Shown here one piece after another: positions 54,303 to 63,656 of a DNA stretch of 64,000 bases. Below the pieces are notes generated by a model that was given only the letters and a program-made list of their open reading frames with translations, was not told the DNA's origin and ran no database searches. The DNA comes from Crocinitomicaceae bacterium (GTDB lineage: Bacteria > Bacteroidota > Bacteroidia > Flavobacteriales_D > Crocinitomicaceae): NCBI GenBank assembly GCA_024643725.1, contig JAHEMJ010000014.1:445766-509765 (forward strand). The letters are read 5' to 3'. How positions within the stretch are numbered: the first letter of the stretch is position 1; each line of letters begins with the position of its first letter. The position numbers and the translations under genes are program-made.

Positions 54303-56975
54303 ATGAAGAAACTCTACCTTATTCTTTCCTTTTTCATGATGACTTACTCCTATGCTTCGCATATTATTGGAGGAGACATCTACTACGATTATTTGGGGAA
54401 TAATCAGTACCGTTTTTTTATTACGCTATACCGTGATTGCAACTCCTCGGGAGCACAATATGACGATCCACTTGCGCTCACTATTTACAAGCCGAACAAC
54501 GTCTTTTTTGCAAATATTTTAGTGCCGTTTCCGGGCAGCGTTATCTTACCTATAAACTTCAATAATCCTTGTGCTACTCCACCCAACAACATTTGTGTTG
54601 AACGCGCAATTTATACCACCGTTGTCACTTTGCCACCTTCTCCTGGTGGATACGATGTTTCGTATCAGCGTTGTTGCCGAGGACCCAACGTCACGAATTT
54701 GCTTTTCCCGGATGATACGGGAATCACGTTAACCACACATGTTCCGGGTTCAGATACTGGATTTACGGCAAATAGTAGTCCGAGGTTTACAAATTATCCA
54801 CCGGTGCTTTTGTGTAATAATGATCAGTTGGTTTTCAACCATGTGGCGACAGATCCAGATGGGGACTTTTTGGCCTATTCATTAGTGACACCATGGTCTG
54901 GTGCGAGTTCAGCAAATCCACAACCAACCCAAGCTCCAGCACCACCTTATTTTCCCGTGCAATGGAACGGTACCAATTTTAATGCGCAACAACCATTAGG
55001 ACCCGGTTCTTCAACGGTGATAGATCCAGTCACGGGTGTACTCACCGTAGATCCCAACATGATTGGATTATTTGTAGTGGGTGTTTGCGTGAAAGAATAT
55101 CGAAATGGTGTCTTGGTTGGACAGACCATCCGTGATTTTTTATTTCGCGTATTCGATTGTAACATTGTCATGCAGGCACTATTGCCAACCCAAACGCAAT
55201 TACCAACTTTTGTCTCCTATTGTCAAGGATTGAATGTACAATTTGTGAATAATTCCTATGGAGGAACAAGTTACGCTTGGAATTTTGGCGTGCCGAATAT
55301 TACATCGGATGTTTCTACGCAATTTGCACCAAATTATACCTTCCCATCTCCTGGAAACTACAATGTGCAATTAATTGTTAATCCTGGAATGCCTTGTACA
55401 GATACGGCATACATGAACATCATTGTAAATAATCCACTGAGTGTTTCATGGTCATCTCAAGATTCCTTGTGCATACTGGGAAATGAGTTTGATTTCATTG
55501 CGAATGTATCGAATCCTTCTGCTACCTTGGCTTGGGTACTTGATCCCACAGCTAGTCAAACAAGTGGAACAGGCAATTCCTTGATGAATGTAACCTACAC
55601 CACACCAGGCTTTCATGAAGTGGAAATTATTGCTGATGATGGTTTCTGTCAACTCAGTTACATCGATTCGGTGTTCATTTTTGATGTTCCAGTCAGTGCG
55701 ATTTCTGTCCCTCCGTTGGTTGAATGTATTGGATATACGGTTCCATTTGGCAATAATTCGAGCTCTTCTGTCAATTATCAATGGAATTTTAGTTTAAATG
55801 GTTCGAGTGTGGGACAGAGTAGTTTGACAGCTCCTACCTTTACTTTTCCAAGTCCAGGAAACTATACGGTTCAATTAATTGCCAATTCTTCGCCAAACTG
55901 TGCCGATACGAGTGAAGTACTGGTAACGATTAAGCAACCACTTGTCATGTCTTTTACTCATACCGATTCGTTGTGCATTGATGATTCATTTGATTTCTTG
56001 GCAACTGTTTCCGGTCCGAGTAATGCAACGTTTCATTGGGATTTTGGAAGTCACGCGAATCCAAGTACCTCTTCTAATTTGAGTGTTCAGGGCGTTACAT
56101 ATACACAGTCAGGTTCAGAGCCAGTTTATTTTATTGGTCAATATGATAACTGTTCGGATACCATTCAATCGAGCATTCAGATATTCGGACATGCAACCAT
56201 TGATTTCATGTTTATTAATACGCTTCAATGTGCTCCTTCGGTTGCTCAGTTTGTCAATCTCAGTCAATCAGATGTTCCGATTCAGTATCAATGGAATTTT
56301 GGAGATGGAATTACGTCCAATGCCGTGAATCCAAACCACATTTATTTAACGCCAGGAAATTACAGCGTGAGTTTAACATTGAATCAATTATACGGATGTA
56401 TGGATACCTTGTATCTTATGAAGCAGGATTTGGTAACCGTGCATCCCGCACCAACAGCCGGGTTCAGTGTTAATCCCGATAAAGTGGATGTGTGCAATAA
56501 TACGGTGGTATTTATTGATCAATCACAAGGGGCACAAAACTACCAGTACGTTTTTGACCACCATGGATTCACTTCTAATTTACAGAACTTCTCACATGAT
56601 TACGTGAACGCAGGATCGGATTATCCGATTCAAATTGTCTCCAATCAATATGGTTGTCGTGACACGGCTCGTAGAACTGTTTTTGTGGAACCATTCTCCA
56701 TCTACATTCCAAATACCTTTATTCCGGATGAAAATGGAAGAAATGAACTATTTAAACCGGTTACTGATTTTGCGATTGTAGCATGGGACTTTAGCATTTA
56801 TAATCGATGGGGACAGATTATTTTCCAAACCAATGATCCTGCTCAAGCTTGGGATGGAAAATTGAATGGTGTCATGTGTCAAGATGGAAACTACTCGTAT
56901 GTCTTAAAATTTCGATCTTGTGATAAGCCATATATTTGGCAACAAGTGGATGGATTCGTTAACTTAATCCGTTAA
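54303..56975 (+). CDS. PKD-repeat surface protein with T9SS type B sorting domain
   Basis: 890 residues from the ATG at 54303. Signal peptide (KKLYLILSFFMMTYSYA), then an N-terminal module HIIGGDIYYDYLGNNQYRF...RDCN common in secreted Bacteroidota proteins with gliding-associated C-termini (about 19-290). Several PKD repeats follow (about 310-780; for example YQWNFGDGITSNAVNPNHIY). The CHU_C sorting domain closes the protein (IYIPNTFIPDENGRNELF). The start at 54285 is rejected. The stop lies one base from the convergent lptB gene. Confidence 0.9.
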   Translation: MKKLYLILSFFMMTYSYASHIIGGDIYYDYLGNNQYRFFITLYRDCNSSGAQYDDPLALTIYKPNNVFFANILVPFPGSVILPINFNNPCATPPNNICVERAIYTTVVTLPPSPGGYDVSYQRCCRGPNVTNLLFPDDTGITLTTHVPGSDTGFTANSSPRFTNYPPVLLCNNDQLVFNHVATDPDGDFLAYSLVTPWSGASSANPQPTQAPAPPYFPVQWNGTNFNAQQPLGPGSSTVIDPVTGVLTVDPNMIGLFVVGVCVKEYRNGVLVGQTIRDFLFRVFDCNIVMQALLPTQTQLPTFVSYCQGLNVQFVNNSYGGTSYAWNFGVPNITSDVSTQFAPNYTFPSPGNYNVQLIVNPGMPCTDTAYMNIIVNNPLSVSWSSQDSLCILGNEFDFIANVSNPSATLAWVLDPTASQTSGTGNSLMNVTYTTPGFHEVEIIADDGFCQLSYIDSVFIFDVPVSAISVPPLVECIGYTVPFGNNSSSSVNYQWNFSLNGSSVGQSSLTAPTFTFPSPGNYTVQLIANSSPNCADTSEVLVTIKQPLVMSFTHTDSLCIDDSFDFLATVSGPSNATFHWDFGSHANPSTSSNLSVQGVTYTQSGSEPVYFIGQYDNCSDTIQSSIQIFGHATIDFMFINTLQCAPSVAQFVNLSQSDVPIQYQWNFGDGITSNAVNPNHIYLTPGNYSVSLTLNQLYGCMDTLYLMKQDLVTVHPAPTAGFSVNPDKVDVCNNTVVFIDQSQGAQNYQYVFDHHGFTSNLQNFSHDYVNAGSDYPIQIVSNQYGCRDTARRTVFVEPFSIYIPNTFIPDENGRNELFKPVTDFAIVAWDFSIYNRWGQIIFQTNDPAQAWDGKLNGVMCQDGNYSYVLKFRSCDKPYIWQQVDGFVNLIR

Positions 56976-56976
56976 C

Positions 56977-57702
56977 TTATTTCCTGAGCACGAAATTTTG
57001 TCCTAAATACACTTTGCGCACTTGTTCATCCGACGCTAATTCTTCTGCCGTTCCTGATTTTAAAATACTTCCCTCGAAAAGTAAATAAGCACGGTCCGTG
57101 ATGGAAAGGGTTTCTTGAACGTTATGATCTGTGATGAGAATTCCGATATTTCGTTTTTTAAGTTCAGAAATAATGCTTTGAATGTCCTCTACGGCAATCG
57201 GATCCACACCGGCAAAAGGTTCATCTAATAGGACAAATTTTGGATTAGTAGCGAGTGCTCGGGCAATTTCTGTGCGGCGTTTTTCTCCTCCTGATAGACG
57301 GTTCCCTAAATTATGTCGAACATGAGTTAAGCTGAATTCCTCTAACAATTGTTCGAGTTTTTCTTGTCGTTCTTCCTTAGATAGGGTCGTCATTTCCAAA
57401 ATAGCCATGATATTGTCTTCCACACTAAGTTTTCGAAATACAGACACTTCTTGTGGCAGGTATCCAATTCCCATTTGTGCTCGTTTGTACATAGGAAGCT
57501 TGGTGATTTCCAAATCATCTAAAAAAACGTTTCCTTCATCAGGACGAACTAATCCAACCATCATGTAGAAGGAGGTTGTTTTTCCAGCGCCGTTTGGCCC
57601 CAAGAGTCCTACAATCTCCCCTTGTTGTACTTCAACAGTGACGCCATTTACAACAGGTCTGCCTTTGTACGTTTTACGAATATTGAGCGTGTGTAATTTC
57701 AC
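56977..57702 (-). CDS. lptB: LPS export ABC transporter ATPase LptB
   Basis: 241 residues. Walker [10 protein letters not shown] (35-43), signature LSGGEKRR, Walker [13 protein letters not shown] and switch TDHNVQ. It powers lipopolysaccharide extraction from the inner membrane with LptF/G. Third gene of the tatC-DUF5686-lptB operon (12-base gap). Confidence 0.95.
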   Translation of the reverse strand: MKLHTLNIRKTYKGRPVVNGVTVEVQQGEIVGLLGPNGAGKTTSFYMMVGLVRPDEGNVFLDDLEITKLPMYKRAQMGIGYLPQEVSVFRKLSVEDNIMAILEMTTLSKEERQEKLEQLLEEFSLTHVRHNLGNRLSGGEKRRTEIARALATNPKFVLLDEPFAGVDPIAVEDIQSIISELKKRNIGILITDHNVQETLSITDRAYLLFEGSILKSGTAEELASDEQVRKVYLGQNFVLRK

Positions 57703-57714
57703 AGTACGAAGGTA

Positions 57715-60159
57715 TTAAAAATTCAAGGCATATCGTGCACGAATTCCAAATGGACTTTGTCCAGGGATTGGGTGGGTCATACGCCAAACCACATCGACGC
57801 GAATAACTTTCAGGATGTTCTCAATTCCAACGGATGTCTCCATGTAAGGAACGCCATTAAATCGCTTCACAAAATCAGGAATGAGCATCGCTTGTTCGTG
57901 TTTTTGGCTGATGTCGCCGTATAAAATGCGTCCAGTGGTGACCAAGCGCAAGTTTGCTTTTTTCACCAAAGGAATGCGATCGAAGAAGAGTCCTTCCCAA
58001 TGATTCTCCACAAATCCAGTGACGTATTTATCACTGATAAACTCCATGAAGTTTAATTTATTGAAGGTACTCGTGAGCAACCAAAGTGATTGGTTCCCTT
58101 CATGCACTTTCAGGAAGGGATAAGCCGTTGTCCCGAAGATGTAACCTGCGGTGAAACCATAGCGCATGCGTCCAAGAACACCAAGCTGCGTGTTGTGTTC
58201 CATTTGGAATTCAAGGCGTTGGTAATTGTATTCACTACCGAATACATTTTTCATTCCGATGATTGCTTGAAGAGAAAAGATGGGGTAAACGGAGCGCAAA
58301 CTCGTTCGGTCGAAATAACCAGACAGAAATTCTTCCCCCTTTGTCCAACGTACGCGACCGATAAACTCAAAGGTTTTAATATTTGAGACATTCACTGTAT
58401 CGAAATTAAGTACACGTTGATAATTGGCTAATCCAAGTGGTGTGTAACTTTTCCATTCGAATCCACCATATAAGATGAGGTCTTTTTTAATGTCTTTTTC
58501 GAGGTTAATTCCCACTTTATTAACGAATGTCAATTTATCAAATGGTGCTGTATTGAAAACGGTTGCGAATGTGCTACCCATGGACGCCGCGGTTGGTGAT
58601 TGTCCAATTTGTTCAATGTCATAGGAATAAATCCCTGTTAACATTCCTCTTTTTTTCGGTGTAATGTTATAGCGAACTTTCGCTGCATATTTCCATTTGT
58701 CGTCACCGAATCCGTAGGCAACCCGCCCACCTAATTCTAGGCGCTTTGAAAAATCATTGGATGTTCGAAGTGCCATAGCAACGCGATAGTTTTCGACGGG
58801 GTTTGTACTTATGAGCGAAGTAGCATTTCCAAGTTCAATTTTATTGAATTGGTAGTATCCCGTGGTCGCGAAATACACTAATTTTTTCATGGACTTGTAG
58901 ATGGGCGTTTTGCTGAGTGAGTCCACCATTTCTTCGATGTGTTTTTCTTGGACATTTAAAACCACAGGCCTATTATCTTGCCAATATTGTTGCGAGCGTA
59001 TTTTGGCACTGTCACTTATTTCAACAGAGTTGGAGGTGTAAAATGAATTTTCTTTAACCTGATTAATCACGAAGTCACTTCGTTTACTGTATTTTCTTCC
59101 GTACATGCCCAAAATTTTGGACTCTTCCGTTAAACGAAATTCTAGGATGAGGCGTTCTTCTGTTAACATCCAAACTTCATTTTGTACCTGGTCAAAAAAG
59201 TGCTCGAAATACAAGTTTTGGATGTAGTTCAAATTGGCATCGGGGGAAATGGATGCTTTGATTTGTTTCACCGCATAGGTTGTGTCATTGATCCACATTT
59301 CACCTGTGAAGGCAAGATCGCCGGTACGTTTTGGTTCGAATCTTAATTTGTAGCACCAATCCGAACCAATAAAAGATGAATCTTCCAAAACAAATTGATA
59401 ATACGTGCGCGCAAAAGGAGCAAGTGGACTGATGAACGATTTATTGAAGAGATCGTAGATGTTATCGTATACATTGAGATCAAGGTACATGTCGCCAAGA
59501 AATTGATTGACTTGTACATTTTCAATTCCCGTAATTTTGGTGGCCTGAACGACTTCTTTTTTTTGCTTTGGTTGATTTTTAAAGTAAAAATCTGAGATAG
59601 ATTCGGTAAGGATAACCGGAAGGTAGGTGTTTCCATCATGAGTTGAATCTAGGTAATTCATGACGAGGTCCATGCGTTTTACAAGTCCATTTTGTTGGAA
59701 CTTATCTCCTAGATTATTTAGGTCAAGTTGTATTTTATTGTAGAGTTTATATTGATAAGCATCTAATTTCTCTTTATTGTTTATTGGCTTGTTCGCGATG
59801 ACCTTTTTATGTAACGCTACGGCGGGAGACTCGCTTGACACCATGACCACCACATCCTTGAAATCGGTGGATTGAATGCGCATGGTGATGTTTATGGTTT
59901 GTTCAGTGTCTTTTTTAATTTTAATGGTTTGAGTTTGAAAGCCAATAAATTGAACGCTGATTGAATCGGTGGCATAGTAGCTTTGAAGAAAATAGGCGCC
60001 AGTAGAATCTGTTAGGTCTCCAATTTTTGTCCCTACAAATCGAACGCGAGCAAAGGGGATAGGCTCACCTCTTTCATCCTTTACGGTGCCTTTTACTGTC
60101 GTTGTTTGTGCATAATTTAAAACGGGCACAAAAAGGAGTAAAAAGAGTAAGAACTTCAT
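57715..60159 (-). CDS. DUF5686-type outer-membrane protein with CarboxypepD-regulatory-like domain
   Basis: 814 residues. Signal peptide to about 18, a CarboxypepD_reg-like domain (about 19-105; VKGTVKDERGEPIPFARV, DSTGAYFL), a DUF5686 middle (KVIANKPINNKEKLDAYQYKLYNKIQ) and a C-terminal outer-membrane barrel ending in ARYALNF. It resembles TonB-linked receptors but lacks a clear plug domain. It sits between tatC and lptB with 9- and 12-base gaps. Confidence 0.86.
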   Translation of the reverse strand: MKFLLFLLLFVPVLNYAQTTTVKGTVKDERGEPIPFARVRFVGTKIGDLTDSTGAYFLQSYYATDSISVQFIGFQTQTIKIKKDTEQTINITMRIQSTDFKDVVVMVSSESPAVALHKKVIANKPINNKEKLDAYQYKLYNKIQLDLNNLGDKFQQNGLVKRMDLVMNYLDSTHDGNTYLPVILTESISDFYFKNQPKQKKEVVQATKITGIENVQVNQFLGDMYLDLNVYDNIYDLFNKSFISPLAPFARTYYQFVLEDSSFIGSDWCYKLRFEPKRTGDLAFTGEMWINDTTYAVKQIKASISPDANLNYIQNLYFEHFFDQVQNEVWMLTEERLILEFRLTEESKILGMYGRKYSKRSDFVINQVKENSFYTSNSVEISDSAKIRSQQYWQDNRPVVLNVQEKHIEEMVDSLSKTPIYKSMKKLVYFATTGYYQFNKIELGNATSLISTNPVENYRVAMALRTSNDFSKRLELGGRVAYGFGDDKWKYAAKVRYNITPKKRGMLTGIYSYDIEQIGQSPTAASMGSTFATVFNTAPFDKLTFVNKVGINLEKDIKKDLILYGGFEWKSYTPLGLANYQRVLNFDTVNVSNIKTFEFIGRVRWTKGEEFLSGYFDRTSLRSVYPIFSLQAIIGMKNVFGSEYNYQRLEFQMEHNTQLGVLGRMRYGFTAGYIFGTTAYPFLKVHEGNQSLWLLTSTFNKLNFMEFISDKYVTGFVENHWEGLFFDRIPLVKKANLRLVTTGRILYGDISQKHEQAMLIPDFVKRFNGVPYMETSVGIENILKVIRVDVVWRMTHPIPGQSPFGIRARYALNF

Positions 60160-60168
60160 ACGGACTAA

Positions 60169-60948
60169 TTAGTCTTTTTGATTTTTAGCTACACGTTTGG
60201 CAACCAATACACTCAATTCGAACAACAAGTAAATCGGTATGGTAACAATCACCTGAGATATGACATCGGGCGGCGTAATAATTGCCGCAAGGATGAGAAT
60301 CACCACCACAGCATGTTTACGGTATTTTACGAGGAATTCTGGTGTGAATAATCCAATTTTCACCAAGAGATATGTGACAACAGGTAATAAAAAGAAAAGT
60401 CCTGTATAAAAAACGGTGGATAGAATGGTACTCATGTAAGAGCTGATCGTAAAATCATTTTTAATTTGATCGGTGATTTGGAAGGCACCGAAAAACTGAA
60501 CACTTAATGGTGCAACGACGAAGTACCCAAAAATAATTCCTGTAAAAAAGAGAACACTCACGTAGAAAACAATTCCTCTTGCCATGTTTCGCTCCTTTAA
60601 TTTTAAACCTGGCTTCACAAATGCCCAAAGTTGGTAGAAGATGTAAGGAAAAGCTAAAACGGCACCCCCCATGATACTCATCATCAGAGCATATGAAAAT
60701 TGTCCTGACAAGGTCATGCTTTGGAAATTCACGGGAATTTTATCAATGCATACATGAAGGTATTCACAAAGCAGACGAAAGGTGATGAAGTCTGGGTCCA
60801 CCATAATCAAGAAAACATTTTCCATGATTTCTTTTTGGTAAATCCAGATGACAATCGCAAAAATAATCACAGCGATGGCAGAACGCATTAACCTCCATCG
60901 AAGTTCTTCGAGGTGATCAAGAAAGGACATTTGCTTGTTGTCTGACAT
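60169..60948 (-). CDS. tatC: Sec-independent protein translocase TatC
   Basis: 259 residues with six predicted helices, the conserved MSFLDHLEELRWRLMRS start and PYIFYQLWAFVKPGLK. It is the receptor for twin-arginine signal peptides. First gene of the tatC-DUF5686-lptB operon; the -7 element ends four bases before its ATG. Confidence 0.95.
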   Translation of the reverse strand: MSDNKQMSFLDHLEELRWRLMRSAIAVIIFAIVIWIYQKEIMENVFLIMVDPDFITFRLLCEYLHVCIDKIPVNFQSMTLSGQFSYALMMSIMGGAVLAFPYIFYQLWAFVKPGLKLKERNMARGIVFYVSVLFFTGIIFGYFVVAPLSVQFFGAFQITDQIKNDFTISSYMSTILSTVFYTGLFFLLPVVTYLLVKIGLFTPEFLVKYRKHAVVVILILAAIITPPDVISQVIVTIPIYLLFELSVLVAKRVAKNQKD

Positions 60949-60952
60949 GCTA

Positions 60953-60960
60953 CAAAAGTA
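60953..60960 (-). promoter_or_regulatory. -7 element TACTTTTG for tatC
   Basis: Reverse-strand TAnnTTTG match that ends four bases before the tatC ATG at 60948. With engB and DUF4286 it is the third such case and suggests leaderless transcription. Confidence 0.5.
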
Positions 60961-61046
60961 GTGATTTTATAGGTTTTAACATACAATTATTAAGAACGTA
61001 AATTGATTACGATCTACTCCATGAACTTTGTTTAAAATTAAAGGCA

Positions 61047-61361
61047 ATGGAAAAGAAATTTGATGTAAAAGAAATGTGGTTTAACAACTCGGATACTGAG
61101 GTAATCCTAGTAGGTGTGTTGCATAAAGAATTCCTTCAATACGAAACGAAAGTCAAAGTTCCGATGAGTCGTTTAAACGCAATCATTAATTTCCTACAAA
61201 GGAACAACGAGCATTTTGATCTTTACGACCACATGTGTAGCTTTAACCTTGGATTTGTAACAGAATACAATGTGGTACTTCCTTCGGAATTAAAACGTTG
61301 TTTTACTCAAGCTGATTTGCTTGGACAGGAAGAGACAGCGTTAAAGCAGATTCGCGCTTGA
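61047..61361 (+). CDS. Small protein of unknown function
   Basis: 104 residues, no signal peptide or helix long enough for a membrane. Charged start MEKKFDVKEMWF, then VILVGVLHKEFLQYE and FNLGFVTEYNVVLPSELK. I recognise no family. It stands alone on the plus strand and ends one base before the convergent lipoprotein gene. Confidence 0.65.
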   Translation: MEKKFDVKEMWFNNSDTEVILVGVLHKEFLQYETKVKVPMSRLNAIINFLQRNNEHFDLYDHMCSFNLGFVTEYNVVLPSELKRCFTQADLLGQEETALKQIRA

Positions 61362-61724
61362 TTAAGGCTGGATGTAAACGGTTTCTTCGTTTAATTTTTC
61401 CGCTTCAATCTTAATGATACCAGCACCTGCTTTGTTTCCTTTTTTCGCATCGATATCAAGGACAGCAACTCCAGCTTGACCCAATTGATATAAATCGTTA
61501 AAATTGAAACTAGCCATACCGTTCAAATTCGTATATGCTGTATCAAAAACAGCAACCTGCTGAGGTGTTCCTTGTGTATTTGTTCCGTATAAAACAACCA
61601 TGGCATTGCTCACGCTTGCGTTGTTTTCATCTTTCACGTAGATATTCGCAGTGGTATCTAATTTCTTTCTACACGAAGTAGTAACGATCACTGATAAAAT
61701 GGCAAGAACTAAAATATTTTTCAT
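61362..61724 (-). CDS. Small lipoprotein, tandem copy A
   Basis: 120 residues. Lipobox TTSC (Cys18), then a beta domain with ANIYVKDENNASVSNAMVVL, YTNLNGMASFNFNDLYQLG and GVAVLDID. Shares this layout with two neighbours upstream on the same strand. Probably outer-membrane attached. Function unknown. Gap of 11 bases to copy B. Confidence 0.75.
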   Translation of the reverse strand: MKNILVLAILSVIVTTSCRKKLDTTANIYVKDENNASVSNAMVVLYGTNTQGTPQQVAVFDTAYTNLNGMASFNFNDLYQLGQAGVAVLDIDAKKGNKAGAGIIKIEAEKLNEETVYIQP

Positions 61725-61735
61725 CTTACTTTATA

Positions 61736-62107
61736 TTAATTCGGTAGGTAAATTGTTTTTACAGTCGTGGTGTGAACGCGACAACGAGCGTAGTCATATG
61801 CCACTTTATTGTTGTACTTCACGATAATATCGAAATATCCAGTTGTATTGGCATCTCCAGAAACATTAAAATATTGATCCATGTCTGTAATAGAGAAACC
61901 AGAAGCGTTTGTGAAAACGGTGTCTACAAACGGCAAGGTAGCTGGATTTGATTGTTGGTCACCGATTACAATGACTTTCGCTCCGTCCATTAATTGATTG
62001 GAAGAAGAACGAACAAAGACCTTCAATACTGCAGGGTCTTTTGACTCACAAGAAACACTAAGAACAATAATTAGACTCAGTGTAAGTAGGTTAAAAAAGG
62101 TTTTCAT
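61736..62107 (-). CDS. Small lipoprotein, tandem copy B
   Basis: 123 residues. Lipobox SVSC (Cys20), then LKVFVRSSSNQLMDGAKVIV, FTNASGFSITDMDQYFN and a beta end ending KTIYLPN. It is the most divergent of the three. It has its own promoter. Confidence 0.73.
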   Translation of the reverse strand: MKTFFNLLTLSLIIVLSVSCESKDPAVLKVFVRSSSNQLMDGAKVIVIGDQQSNPATLPFVDTVFTNASGFSITDMDQYFNVSGDANTTGYFDIIVKYNNKVAYDYARCRVHTTTVKTIYLPN

Positions 62108-62123
62108 ATTACTTCTAAAGTTT

Positions 62124-62155
62124 CAAATTTACATTAATTATTTTAAATGTTCAAA
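62124..62155 (-). promoter_or_regulatory. Full promoter (TTTG - N20 - TAAATTTG) for lipoproteins B and A
   Basis: On the reverse strand TTTG (62152-62155) lies 20 bases before TAAATTTG (62124-62131), the best complete promoter in the window next to that of yebC. It lies 16 bases before the ATG at 62107. Confidence 0.6.
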
Positions 62156-62170
62156 TGTGCCATGTTTCCA

Positions 62171-62569
62171 CTATTGAATCATAATCACGGTTCGATTTCT
62201 TTTTTCTTCAATAATTTGGACGGTTTCATACCCCGATAAGCCATAATAAAAGGCTTGAACTTTCAATACGGCTACTCCAACTTGTCCGGATTTGTAATAT
62301 TTATCCAAATCAAAAGACGCTAATCCGCCTGAATTGGTGTAGGTACTATCATTGATTATCGGAACTTGACTCGAAGGTGTACTTGGTTCAGCGATTAGTT
62401 TAACACGTGCATTTTTTACAAGTTCACCATTTGAGAATTGCACAGCAACTTCAAGGCTAGTCGGGTCTTTTTTGTAACAAGCATTCAACACGAAAACACA
62501 CACAACGAACATTGGAATAATTCCTCCGTTCGCCTTGATTTTACCAATAAAATTCTTGTACATTTGCAT
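62171..62569 (-). CDS. Small lipoprotein, tandem copy C
   Basis: 132 residues. Long N-terminal part before the lipobox LNAC (Cys31); alternative starts are the ATG at 62563 and at 62512. Mature part: LEVAVQFSNGELVKNARVKL, YTNSGGLASFDLDKYYKSGQ, GVAVLKVQ, like copy A. Divergent from pheS. Confidence 0.72.
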   Translation of the reverse strand: MQMYKNFIGKIKANGGIIPMFVVCVFVLNACYKKDPTSLEVAVQFSNGELVKNARVKLIAEPSTPSSQVPIINDSTYTNSGGLASFDLDKYYKSGQVGVAVLKVQAFYYGLSGYETVQIIEEKRNRTVIMIQ

Positions 62570-62638
62570 GTTTTAGGCTGTTTAGCTATGAGTTAAACAA
62601 GTTTTTGGTCCTAAAAGTTACACATTGTTAGAATTAAA

Positions 62639-63655
62639 ATGGATTTAAAGGAAATTTTAGCGTCGGTTCAAACATTCGAAATCAATTCAGCGAGTGATTT
62701 AGAATCCTTCCGCATTCAATTTTTGGGAGCGAAAGGTCAAATCAAGGACTTATATGGTGAGTTGAAGAGTGTTCCGAATGAAGAAAAACGAGCGGTTGGA
62801 CAACAAATCAACGAATTGCGACAAATCGCAGAAGATAAATTCGAATCCTTTAAAATATCCTTGGCTCAGGTTCAACATCAGTCAGAAAAAATCGATGTGA
62901 GTCGACCAGGTGCCGACAGCATGATTGGAAGTCATCATCCGCTATCATTGGTTCGAAAGGAAATCATTGAAATTTTCAATCGCATTGGATATGTTGTGTC
63001 AGAAGGACCGGAAATCGAAGATGATTGGCATAATTTCTCGGCACTTAACTTTCCACCAGAACATCCAGCTCGTGACATGCAGGATACGTTCTTCGTTGAA
63101 AAAGGAGAGCAAGAAATGGCGCTTCGCACACACACAAGTAGCGTGCAGGTACGTGTAATGGAAAATAGCAAGCCTCCGATAAGAACCATTTCACCCGGAC
63201 GTGTATTCCGTAACGAAGCCATTTCTGCCAGAGCACATTGTTTCTTTCATCAAATTGAAGGATTGTACATAGATAAGAATGTTTCCTTTGCTGATTTAAA
63301 ACAGACCTTGTTGTTTTTTGCCAAAGAATTGTTTGGTGAGAAAGCAACGATTAGGTTACGACCTTCCTATTTTCCATTCACAGAGCCAAGTGCTGAAGTG
63401 GACGTTTCTTGCACACTATGTCATGGTAAAGGGTGTAACGTCTGTAAATATTCTGGTTGGTTGGAAATCCTTGGATGTGGTATGGTTGATCCGAATGTAC
63501 TAGATGCTTGTGGAATTGATTCAACTGTTTACAGCGGATTTGCATTTGGAATGGGAGTGGAACGAATTGCTCAATTAAAGTATCGTGTAACCGATCTACG
63601 CTTATATTCAGAAAACGACATTCGCTTTCTTAAACAATTTACACCGGGGAATTAA
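62639..63655 (+). CDS. pheS: Phenylalanine-tRNA ligase alpha subunit
   Basis: 338 residues with the class II core: GRVFRNEAISARAHCFFHQ, GLYIDKN and GFAFGMGVERIAQLKY. A small cysteine cluster, CTLCHGKGCNVCKYSGW (about 258-275), sits in the core and may bind zinc. It charges tRNA-Phe together with PheT, which is not in the window. Downstream ytxJ begins after one base. Confidence 0.96.
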   Translation: MDLKEILASVQTFEINSASDLESFRIQFLGAKGQIKDLYGELKSVPNEEKRAVGQQINELRQIAEDKFESFKISLAQVQHQSEKIDVSRPGADSMIGSHHPLSLVRKEIIEIFNRIGYVVSEGPEIEDDWHNFSALNFPPEHPARDMQDTFFVEKGEQEMALRTHTSSVQVRVMENSKPPIRTISPGRVFRNEAISARAHCFFHQIEGLYIDKNVSFADLKQTLLFFAKELFGEKATIRLRPSYFPFTEPSAEVDVSCTLCHGKGCNVCKYSGWLEILGCGMVDPNVLDACGIDSTVYSGFAFGMGVERIAQLKYRVTDLRLYSENDIRFLKQFTPGN

Positions 63656-63656
63656 T

